Source: Nitrospinota bacterium (lineage in GTDB: Bacteria; Nitrospirota; Nitrospiria; Nitrospirales; UBA8639). Taken from it: DNA of 6,466 nucleotides. The notes beneath the pieces are model-generated. The model was not told the origin of the DNA. It saw nothing but the letters and a program-made list of their open reading frames with translations, and did not search any database. Positions within the stretch are counted from its first letter, which is position 1. The number at the start of each line of letters is the position of its first letter. Shown here one piece after another: positions 1 to 5,787 of the stretch. The stretch is from assembly GCA_022561525.1 (NCBI GenBank), contig JADFRB010000120.1, positions 1 through 6,466 of the forward strand, in the 5' to 3' direction. The translations under genes and the position numbers were made by a program.

Positions 1-215
1 ATCTTTCCCAAGTCTATGGTAAAAGTTCCCCCCGTAGTGGCCCAGGTCACGCTGTTGAGATATTCATGCAATACCTTGTTGTCAGAAAATCGATTCACTC
101 CAAGACTAAAGGCCAATTCGCGCTTATTCCGGGAAAATCCCACCAGTGCATCCCCGACTTTTACGGTGGCTCCTCCAATAGACGCTTCTCCTTTAATAAC
201 TTTACCGATACCACT
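1..215 (-). pseudogene. Out-of-frame continuation of the exported protein, running off the left edge
   Basis: From 215 to the window edge this minus-strand frame is fully open for 71 codons. It reads SGIGKVIKGEASIGG and later DALVGFSRNKRELAFSLGV, then NRFSDNKVLHEYLNSVTWA. The pattern K-R-x-L-A-x-x-L-G-V followed by S-x-N-x-x-L resembles a conserved C-terminal block I associate with exported hypothetical proteins that carry a HPVDTVGG-type segment upstream, and that segment is present in the preceding frame. Adding one base at the GGAGT step (213-217) would join NIFADIG directly to SGIGKV. No start codon with a ribosome site precedes this piece. It is therefore the distal part of the same gene, separated either by a true frameshift mutation or by a base-calling error. 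Confidence 0.65.
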
Positions 216-685
216 CCGATATCTGCGAAGATATTGTAGAGTCCGGAGGGGAAACCTCCCACAGTATCCACTGGATGAAGCACCAGATTTTTTGTACTTT
301 CCAATAATGTGCCTCCCGATCCTTTTATTCCATCCAAAAACTTATCAGAAATTTTCATTTTCTCCAGCCTGGCAATGGCGTTGATTTCTTGAATCCGCAC
401 GGGAACCATGCCATTTCCGGTTGCTTTAAAACGTCCGAATTTCGAGTCAATCCTAAAGTGATGGGTGAAGCCGTTATACGTCACAACGTGTTCCTGCACT
501 GTATGATAGGGGCCTCGCAGCATTTCCCTGGGCAACACATCTGAGGCCCGTATTGCACCTGGAACCTCAAAATGTGATTCCGCTTTTTGGGCCTGTGCTG
601 GCAGGCCGCCAAGAAAAACTGTGGCCGAAAGAATAAACAGAATTCTTAATACTGGAGAACGTGTCTGAAAGTGGATTGAATGCAT
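161..685 (-). CDS. Exported protein of unknown function, frame broken before its natural C-terminus
   Basis: The product has a Sec signal peptide: basic start, a hydrophobic run (VLRILFILSATVFLGGL), then a cleavage-like PAQAQ-KAES near residue 33. The mature part has a beta-like segment (TYNGFTHHFRI, FGRFKATGNGMVPVRI) and an amphipathic region ending HPVDTVGGFPSGL. I chose the ATG at 685 because GGAG lies 6 bases upstream of it; an ATG at 697 overlaps that ribosome site and has only a weak GAG of its own. The open frame ends at TAA 161-163. However, the last 17 residues or so look unlike the rest, and the alternative frame from 215 down to 1 encodes a much more protein-like continuation. I infer that the real protein is longer and that one base is missing near 213-217. 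I recall similar exported hypothetical proteins but no assigned function. Confidence 0.75.
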   Translation of the reverse strand: MHSIHFQTRSPVLRILFILSATVFLGGLPAQAQKAESHFEVPGAIRASDVLPREMLRGPYHTVQEHVVTYNGFTHHFRIDSKFGRFKATGNGMVPVRIQEINAIARLEKMKISDKFLDGIKGSGGTLLESTKNLVLHPVDTVGGFPSGLYNIFADIGVVSVKLLKEKRLLEEPP

Positions 686-709
686 TTTGAGCTCCATTAA
701 AACTCAACT

Positions 710-739
710 CTTATGTGGCCCGTAGTTCTCAGGTATCAA
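710..739 (-). promoter_or_regulatory. Candidate sigma70 promoter for the exported-protein gene
   Basis: On the minus strand, TTGATA (734-739) is followed after 18 bases by CATAAG (710-715). That is 5 of 6 and 4 of 6 matches to the -35 and -10 consensus. Transcription would begin near 703, about 18 bases before the chosen ATG at 685. This is a motif match only. Confidence 0.33.
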
Positions 740-756
740 CCAAGATGTGCTAGAGA

Positions 757-801
757 GGTCGCACGGTTACTGGACCATCCTCGGTTTTTAGTTGTGCGAC
801 C
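757..801. repeat. Inverted repeat GGTCGCAC / GTGCGACC in the intergenic region
   Basis: GGTCGCAC at 757-764 and GTGCGACC at 794-801 are perfect 8-base inverted arms separated by 29 bases. GAG and CTC on the outer sides could lengthen the stem across a small internal loop. No T-run follows on either strand, so it is not an intrinsic terminator. It lies just upstream of the candidate promoter for the gene starting at 685, where a regulator-binding site could be placed, but it also lies inside a short start-less open frame (753-881) and may be chance. Confidence 0.4.
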
Positions 802-892
802 AACTCTTTGCGAGCCGCACGTGTATTTTGGGTGGTTTGGTTAAGGTGAATCTCCTTAAATCCATCCGCTTCACTTAGTTTTTACTTTTCAA

Positions 893-908
893 TCAACCTA
901 TAGGTTGA
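893..908. repeat. Perfect 16-base palindrome TCAACCTATAGGTTGA
   Basis: The sequence TCAACCTATAGGTTGA equals its own reverse complement over all 16 bases. It sits just past the terminator of the 1054-1695 gene and about 200 bases upstream of the next start (685). Dimeric regulators often bind sites of this size and symmetry, but there is no second copy in the intergenic region to support an operator, and its role is unknown. Confidence 0.5.
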
Positions 909-931
909 AGGACCTTCCCAATAATTACCCC

Positions 932-971
932 AAAAAACGAAGGGGGGGTTGGAATAGTTCCTTCCCCCCCT
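932..971 (-). terminator. Intrinsic terminator of the DUF3313 lipoprotein gene
   Basis: Read on the minus strand, seven G (964-970) pair with seven C (942-948). The loop itself can fold through GGAA and TTCC. The stem is followed by TTCG and then six T (932-937), the classic rho-independent pattern. It lies about 85 bases beyond the stop codon of the gene ending at 1054 and closes that gene's transcription unit. Confidence 0.8.
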
Positions 972-1053
972 GAATCGTCGATCAAGCCGTTATCTGCTCA
1001 TGAAACTCTTTATTCTTTTTTCACGTTTACTTCTCGATAGGAAAAAGTATCGC

Positions 1054-1695
1054 TTACTTAGAAGTCTTTCCGTGACCCTTATCTATGAATATCTTCAGGT
1101 CTTTAGCCCACTTTTCCATGATCGTTTTGGCATGGCTGTAAAATTGAAAACCACCCAAAAGATCCAGTCGTGACCCGCTCTGATGGTCAATGGCTGCGGC
1201 AATAGTTTTGCCAGAGACGGAATCGACCAATTCAGCTTCCATTCCCGCTTCGCCTAAACCCGCGCCGGTCAATTTGGTCGCTGGATGGATCATGAGCGCG
1301 ACTTTGGTTCTCACGATATCGGAGATGGAGACACGCACACGGGCGACTCCCGGACCCGAACTCTTGACCACTCGATAACCCTGTTCGAGTTGATGCACAA
1401 TTTGTTCATGGAAATATTGAGCCAGTTCAGCCAGTTTCTCAGGATCGTCCGTGTGCTTTTTCCCCTTTACGGATAAATTCACCACAACCGGGTCAACTAG
1501 AAACTTGGAATAGTCTCCGATATTCATATTGGGATTGGCATAAACATGACGGCCATCGATGTCCGGATGGGGTTTCAACTTTGAGTAATCTTTCAAAAAC
1601 CCCGTTTTCGCTGCAGGAGTCGCACAACCAGACAGCAACACAGGCGCTATACCAATAAACAAAACAGCAAGGGTAATCTTAAGGTACCGATTCAT
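1054..1695 (-). CDS. DUF3313-type outer-membrane lipoprotein
   Basis: This 213-residue protein starts with a lipoprotein signal peptide: MNRYLK, a hydrophobic stretch, and lipobox L-S-G-C with Cys24 as the lipidated residue. Ala follows the Cys, so transport to the outer membrane is more likely than retention in the inner one. The mature part has the layout I associate with DUF3313: TGFLKDYSKL (31-40), VYANP, YSKFLVDPVVV (62-72), a helical DPEKLAELAQYFHE region, GPGVARVRVSI, and near the end AELVDSVSGKTIAAAIDH. The function of the family is not established. I chose the ATG at 1695 because GGAGG lies 5 bases upstream; the ATG at 1707 is itself part of that ribosome site. A promoter lies immediately upstream and an intrinsic terminator downstream, so the gene is probably transcribed alone. 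A diverged paralogue lies at 4033-4743. Confidence 0.88.
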   Translation of the reverse strand: MNRYLKITLAVLFIGIAPVLLSGCATPAAKTGFLKDYSKLKPHPDIDGRHVYANPNMNIGDYSKFLVDPVVVNLSVKGKKHTDDPEKLAELAQYFHEQIVHQLEQGYRVVKSSGPGVARVRVSISDIVRTKVALMIHPATKLTGAGLGEAGMEAELVDSVSGKTIAAAIDHQSGSRLDLLGGFQFYSHAKTIMEKWAKDLKIFIDKGHGKTSK

Positions 1696-1716
1696 AAAAA
1701 CCTCCATGAAAAATGT

Positions 1717-1744
1717 GGTATAAATTTTTGGGTTACAGTCTCAA
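1717..1744 (-). promoter_or_regulatory. Candidate sigma70 promoter of the 1054-1695 lipoprotein gene
   Basis: TTGAGA (1739-1744) and TATACC (1717-1722) are separated by 16 bases on the minus strand, in an A/T-rich stretch. The start of transcription would be near 1709, leaving only about 14 bases before the ATG at 1695, which includes the GGAGG site. No experimental support is visible from sequence. Confidence 0.45.
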
Positions 1745-2010
1745 GATTGTAGACTAGGAAACCATTGAAAAGAAAGAGATATGTAAAATAGTTTTCAGTT
1801 AAAATCGGATTTTGCTGGTAAGAAATTTGGGCGTTTACCTTAACTCAAGTCCGTATGTACCTGAGGGTATTCTATACGCACCCTGAAGCCCATGTATCCT
1901 GTAGGGATATTGCGAAAAGAGGGGTGATCAGTATCGATAGGATAACATCCAAACTTCTATCAGACGCCTGTACGGCTCTCTTTATCCTTCCATGAACCGT
2001 CTGGGCTTTC
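1745..2010. other. Intergenic region without a convincing gene
   Basis: This stretch lies between the end of the repeat-protein gene and the promoter of the lipoprotein gene. I see no ribosome site leading an open frame. There is one small hairpin, TATCC-TGTAG-GGATA (1895-1909), and a 6-base inverted pair CAGACG (1961-1966) / CGTCTG (1998-2003) just beyond the stop at 2011. Neither has a T-run, so no intrinsic terminator for the upstream gene is evident. Confidence 0.5.
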
Positions 2011-3063
2011 TTAATGAGACAACCAGTCAGGATTTTCCCGAGCGAGCCCATATAATTCATCGAGCTGCCCCTGGAGCCCTCTGGCAAGTTGGAACACATG
2101 GGAGGGAAACTTTGTCCCCGGAAAGGGAACGGTTGGCAGCGTATGCTCACGGTTCTTTTTTCCATGAATATATGCTAGGTCAGAAAGTAGTAAGGTGGCT
2201 AAATCATACACATCACTCGGTTGAACCTGAAATTCTGGCATCACCTTCCTTGCAGCAGTTCCATCTAAATGCAGGATCGACACGCCCGATACTTTGGCAA
2301 GCTCTTCAAGCTGTTCAAAGCAGCGTATGAGTTGCAAGAAAACATCTGTAGGAGTTTTTCCTCGTTGGAATGGTGGAAGGGATGAAGACTCCTGATTCCT
2401 GCCGAATCCTTTCAGCAGAGCCTGTGCATAATTCCGCGCCGCTTCGAGCTGTTGGAAAACCTCACTGGGGGAAAACCGCCGCTGCAGCATCACGTTCAGT
2501 TGACGATTGGCTTGGACTATCGCTCGTCCTACTTCCGTGGGAGTCGTCGTGGCAGGACTTGGTCTTTCCGTGAAAGATTCAGGAATATTGAGTTCCGTTT
2601 TAATGACTAATAACCGGCGATAGGCCGCATTGACTAATAGCCACACATGGTATGGACTAATGTCTTCCGCTGAAACGGGTATCGGTTTGAGGCCTGTACT
2701 TCCTGTCAATTCCAACGCAAACCGATCCGCTTTAATGTACAAAGTTAGCGCCTGAAAATACACTTCATGGGGACGGGCATTTGTCGCCAAATGCATTTGG
2801 CGAGTATCTTGGGGCTTTCCCATCTCTATGCGAATACTCGCAAGCTGTTGAAGAAATAATTGAACACGTGCGAGCACATCGGCAGGTTGGATGCTGTCCC
2901 GCTCTACGGTCCGACCACTGATGGGTGGGGGAGATAATAACCACGATTGCGCGATCAAGGTTGGAACGCCAAGGAAGAAACAAAAAACTGTAATCCCAAT
3001 GATCATAACCAGGGTGAGTATTTTGATGTCGGCTGAATTCCACGACAATGTTGTAGCTTGCAT
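2011..3063 (-). CDS. Exported or membrane-anchored protein with about eight P-x-(D/E/H)-V helical repeats
   Basis: I do not recognise a named family. The 350-residue product has one hydrophobic segment near residues 13-37 (ILTLVMIIGITVFCFFLGV) that could be an uncleaved anchor or a signal peptide ending near TLIAQS. The rest is built from a repeated unit starting P-x-(D/E/H)-V at P60, P98, P137, P175, P199, P238, P282 and P320. Spacing is 38-39 residues except for one short (24) and one long (44) interval. Each unit continues with an aromatic or leucine and then leucines in helical spacing, as in PTDVFLQLIRCFEQLEELA and PSHVFQLARGLQGQLDELYG, followed by a proline- and charge-rich linker. This suggests an array of helices, perhaps a scaffold in the periplasm. 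I chose the ATG at 3063, preceded by TAGGTG at good distance; a GTG at 3108 would add 15 residues. It lies downstream of the 3168-3701 gene on the same strand and is probably co-transcribed. Confidence 0.82.
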   Translation of the reverse strand: MQATTLSWNSADIKILTLVMIIGITVFCFFLGVPTLIAQSWLLSPPPISGRTVERDSIQPADVLARVQLFLQQLASIRIEMGKPQDTRQMHLATNARPHEVYFQALTLYIKADRFALELTGSTGLKPIPVSAEDISPYHVWLLVNAAYRRLLVIKTELNIPESFTERPSPATTTPTEVGRAIVQANRQLNVMLQRRFSPSEVFQQLEAARNYAQALLKGFGRNQESSSLPPFQRGKTPTDVFLQLIRCFEQLEELAKVSGVSILHLDGTAARKVMPEFQVQPSDVYDLATLLLSDLAYIHGKKNREHTLPTVPFPGTKFPSHVFQLARGLQGQLDELYGLARENPDWLSH

Positions 3064-3167
3064 GGACACACCTACTTTAATTTCTTTGTAATTGATTTTA
3101 AATGGCACCTTCCCAAGAACCTTCTTTTTGGCTCTACAAGACTTCCTTTCCTCCGGATCAGCATCCC

Positions 3168-3701
3168 TTACTGGAAAGATTCCATCCCCAAGTTTGCAAG
3201 AGCATCTTGATGCATCTGGGCAGCCGTGATTCGTAGTCCCCTCACACGGAGTACCGGAGGATACAGGCGATACAAATTGGGATTTCGTATTTCCAGACTG
3301 AAGGGTTGGCTCTCTGAAAATGGAGCCAGGAATTTCTTTTCTCCTATGGGTACACGGTAATAGGGTTTTCCCGATTCGGTTTCCCCATGAACTCCGGGTA
3401 GTTCCAGCCTGGATGTGACATCCCGAAAGTTCGACATGTTTTGTATTCGTTCCACGACTACTATTAGGGGGTCAGCCAGAACCGGGTCGCCCGTTTGATT
3501 CTTCAAGCGGACCACGTAGAATATCTCCCCACGTGATGACATGCGTCCACTCGAAAATAGTTCTCCACCCTGGCTGACTTCAAAGGAGAGAAGTGGAATC
3601 ACGCCCCCCGTAATATCGGGTAATTCGTCAACAGCTATCTCGGCCAGAAGAAAGTTGGGGGACAAGAATATTAATAGCGCCCAAACCAAGGCCCATCTCA
3701 T
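3168..3701 (-). CDS. Small exported protein, probable beta-sandwich, unknown function
   Basis: The 177-residue product begins with a Sec signal peptide (MRWALVWALLIFLSPNFLLA, cleavage likely before Glu21) and has no further membrane segment. The mature part alternates strand-like segments: IFYVVRLKNQTGDPVLADPL, IVVVERIQNM, GKPYYRVPIG, FLAPFSESQPFSLEIRNPN, YPPVLRVRGL. The order (a strand ending in L-x-N, D-P-L-x-V-V-V-E, then G-x-P-Y-Y-x-V, L-x-P-x-x-S and a final R-N-P) resembles immunoglobulin-like or fibronectin-like modules of secreted proteins that I have seen, but I cannot name a family. The ATG at 3701 has GGA 7 bases upstream; a TTG at 3713 preceded by GAAGAAG is an alternative start adding four residues. 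The next gene follows after about 100 bases on the same strand. The upstream region is occupied by a repeat element that ends about 30 bases before the start. Confidence 0.8.
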   Translation of the reverse strand: MRWALVWALLIFLSPNFLLAEIAVDELPDITGGVIPLLSFEVSQGGELFSSGRMSSRGEIFYVVRLKNQTGDPVLADPLIVVVERIQNMSNFRDVTSRLELPGVHGETESGKPYYRVPIGEKKFLAPFSESQPFSLEIRNPNLYRLYPPVLRVRGLRITAAQMHQDALANLGMESFQ

Positions 3702-3730
3702 ACGAATATCCAAATATTCTTCTTCAATAT

Positions 3731-3918
3731 AGGGAATGTTAAAAAAGCCGCCAGTGACGTTCTCGCCCTTTTTGCCGAACCTTCGGGCTCACAGACTTGC
3801 CGCTCTTCGCGGCGTTCGCGCTCACGTACTGAGAGTACGCTCCGCGCGTCAAAAGGGCTGCGGCCTTGCTGGAGGACCCTTCGGAAAGACTCAGGGCATG
3901 CTTTTTTGAACATTCCCT
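3731..3918. repeat. MITE-like or dispersed intergenic repeat with terminal inverted repeats
   Basis: The left end AGGGAATGTT-AAAAAAGC (3731-3748) is matched by the reverse complement of the right end, AGGGAATGTT-C-AAAAAAGC (3900-3918); only one extra C separates them. The interior is G+C-rich and full of small stems: GCCGC-TCTTC-GCGGC and CGTACT-GAG-AGTACG among them. Near the right end, CCCTTCGGAAAGACTCAGGG resembles the widespread CCTTCGACAAGCTCAGGG-type dispersed repeats. Both long minus-strand frames across it (stops at 3698 and 3739) are artefacts of repeat composition. No target-site duplication is visible. It encodes no transposase, so any mobility would depend on an enzyme elsewhere. 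It may supply part of the promoter of the 3168-3701 gene. Confidence 0.7.
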
Positions 3919-3971
3919 CCCACTGATGTTGTCCGTCCTATCATGGGCTTGTATTGGCCTTTGGAGTGAAA

Positions 3972-3997
3972 TATTCAACAGTCCCATATATTGAATA
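3972..3997 (-). other. A/T-rich stem-loop downstream of the 4033-4743 gene
   Basis: TATTCAA (3972-3978) and TTGAATA (3991-3997) form a perfect 7-base stem with a 12-base loop, about 36 bases past the stop codon of the lipoprotein gene. The stem is weak and only three T follow on the minus strand, so it could be a poor terminator or an mRNA-end structure but is not a convincing intrinsic terminator. Confidence 0.3.
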
Positions 3998-4032
3998 ACT
4001 TAAAGACCGTATTCCAAAACACACTGAACCCA

Positions 4033-4743
4033 TTATTTCTTCATGGCCTTTTCAGGGGGAATACAATCTAACGTCATGCCTCGCAACTCGCACAGGCGAT
4101 AACCGACTTGGTAGGCCCAATAGGCGTGTACTTCTTCCACATCATTCCAGCTGTTTAACGCCCCCCGAACATTTTTAGACCCCGCTCGTCGATCCACCCC
4201 AGCTAACAGTAATTCGCCAGTTTGGGCATCAGTGATTTTGGCTTCGGCACTAGCCTTGCCTACAAACCCTGCAGTCCCTGTCACCAGATATTTCGCTTCA
4301 GACATCACCCGCATCTGTGGGACCACTGAGGACACGGTGTCCAACACCATGGATGACTCCTCTGCTTCCGTAATGGCCGCTTGGATTCGCAAGGTTCTTG
4401 GGCCTGGGTGATGGACGATTTCATAGTCTTTCCTTAGCACCTCAATGAGCTTTGACCACAAATCATTTGCCATGCGTAGCCGGTCCTCCGGACTAACATC
4501 AAGGAGTTGGCTATCTTTCCCCAGCCAGACAGTCACGGGCTCAACCATCACCTTGGAATAGGATGTCCAGTTGACTTTGGGATTGCGATAGACCAACAGT
4601 GCCTCTCCTTTACCTCCCTCCCTCAGCATGGAGTAATCACCGAGAAAACCCGTCTTTTCCACACTTCGAGCTTGACGCGTCTGGGCACAGCTACTGAGTA
4701 ATACGACACATAACAGAGTGAGTAATACCTGAGTCGCTTTCAT
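4033..4743 (-). CDS. DUF3313-type outer-membrane lipoprotein (second, diverged copy)
   Basis: The 236-residue product has a lipoprotein signal peptide with lipobox L-S-S-C, Cys19 being the lipidated residue and Ala following it, which favours the outer membrane. DUF3313-like landmarks follow: TGFLGDYSML (31-40), VYRNP, YSKVMVEPVTVWLG, SPEDRLRMANDL, a YEIVHHPGPRTLRIQAAITEA block, and AEAKITDAQTGELLLAGVDRRAGSKN. VTVWLG and VDRRAG are nearer to the common family form than the equivalents in the 1054-1695 paralogue. Two cysteines close to the C-terminus (CELRGMTLDC) could form a disulphide in the periplasm. I chose the ATG at 4743 because GGA-rich sequence precedes it at a better distance than for the ATG at 4752. 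A TTGACA lies at 4806-4811 but has no good -10 partner. The IS3 element upstream points towards this gene and could affect its transcription. Confidence 0.88.
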   Translation of the reverse strand: MKATQVLLTLLCVVLLSSCAQTRQARSVEKTGFLGDYSMLREGGKGEALLVYRNPKVNWTSYSKVMVEPVTVWLGKDSQLLDVSPEDRLRMANDLWSKLIEVLRKDYEIVHHPGPRTLRIQAAITEAEESSMVLDTVSSVVPQMRVMSEAKYLVTGTAGFVGKASAEAKITDAQTGELLLAGVDRRAGSKNVRGALNSWNDVEEVHAYWAYQVGYRLCELRGMTLDCIPPEKAMKK

Positions 4744-4947
4744 TTTTCCCATCCTTGTATTTTATAGAGTTATCACCCAAGGCACTCCTCTATGGTACTC
4801 CCCATTGTCAAGACCAAAGTCAGAGCTTTTTAAGATAGAATTTCATGAGTCATTACTAAGTATAATTACTTCTTATTCGTCTTGCCCACGGCCCCTCGAC
4901 GATGCCTCCTCCCCTGTCTGGCTGAGCCCTCCTCGGGTTGCCCGACT

Positions 4948-5787
4948 CTAAGCCGTCCCGTACACCTGCGCCGGGGTCCTGGAGTCTAAGGCTTGATGCA
5001 ACCGTTCGTGATTATAAAATTCGAAATAGGTCCTGAGTTCCGTATAGGCTTCCGGCACACTCTGAAAGTCACTGAGGTAGACTTTTTCATACTTCACCGT
5101 CCGCCAGAGCCGTTCGACGAAGATGTTGTCGAAGACCCGGCCACGACCATCCATGCTCACTTGGATGTCCTGGGCGAGCAGTAACTCTGTGAAGCGCGTG
5201 GTGGTGAACTGGCTGCCTTGATCACTAGTGAAAATCTCACAGTGGGACCGCTCCAAGCGCTCGGCCAGCGCCTCGATGCAAAACTCCGCTTCGAGCGTCG
5301 TGCTGAATGCCCACGTCAGTACGTAGCGACTATACCAATCCAGAATGGCCATCAGGTAGACAAAGCCTTTGGTTAGCCGACTAGATGTGCTATCGGTACT
5401 CCAGACCTGATTGCAGCGAGTAATCGGTACGCCTCTGAGGAGATACGGAAAGACCTTATGCTCCGGATGGCTCGTGCTGAGCTTCGGCTTGGGATATACC
5501 GCTTCCAGGCCCATCTGCCTGAGCAAACGTCGCACACGTTTTTCGTTGACCGGATACCCTCATTGCCGGACAGACTCCGTCATTTTGCAAACCCCATAAA
5601 ACGGAGTGCGAGTATACTGCTCATCAAGGGCATGCAGCAGCAACAGGGTCAACTCACTTTCCCCTTTCGGCTGATACTGCAGGCTTGACCAATTCACGCC
5701 CAGTAAGTGGCATGGCCGACGAAGGCTCAACGCCTTCGCCTCTCGGTCGAGCCACAGGCGCTTCTTCGCCACTGAAGCGGGCAGAAG
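4948..5787 (-). pseudogene. IS3-family transposase OrfB (DDE integrase domain), interrupted by an in-frame TGA
   Basis: OrfB supplies the catalytic domain that cuts and joins DNA ends. Counting from the leucine codon at 5787, the frame has 279 residues. The HTH_21-like region runs through LLGVNWSS and DEQYTRTPFYG, then the rve integrase core: WSTD (D132), TSDQGSQF (D189) and NIFVERLW (E225), with the D-D spacing 56 and D-E spacing exactly 35 as in IS3. The C-terminal block YNHERLHQAL is intact. Codon 76 (5560-5562) is TGA, where relatives read an amino acid between R-Q/R-x and G-Y; a single C-to-T change from CGA is the simplest origin. The strand after D132 reads STSSRL instead of the usual I-T-Y-I pattern, also a departure. 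No ribosome site precedes any start (GTG at 5772), so it was presumably made as an OrfAB fusion. Confidence 0.85.

Noticed and set aside
16..384. Plus-strand open frame of 122 codons
   Set aside because: It is antisense to the exported-protein gene, whose two minus-strand frames together explain the region better.
1872..2165. Minus-strand open frame of 97 codons
   Set aside because: It overlaps the 3' end of the repeat-protein gene in another frame for about 150 bases and has no ribosome site.
1992..2330. Plus-strand open frame of 112 codons
   Set aside because: It lies antisense to the repeat-protein gene, has no ribosome site or recognisable motif, and the minus-strand frame is longer with an export signal and clear internal repeats.
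3135..3160. Strong GGAGGAAAGG ribosome-like site between the two module genes
   Set aside because: The first possible start after it (TTG) is followed at once by TAG, so it leads no reading frame.
3698..3987. Two overlapping minus-strand open frames of 71 and 82 codons as small genes
   Set aside because: Both run through the inverted-repeat element and owe their openness to its composition. Neither has a convincing ribosome site, and translated dispersed repeats commonly give such arginine- and serine-rich products.
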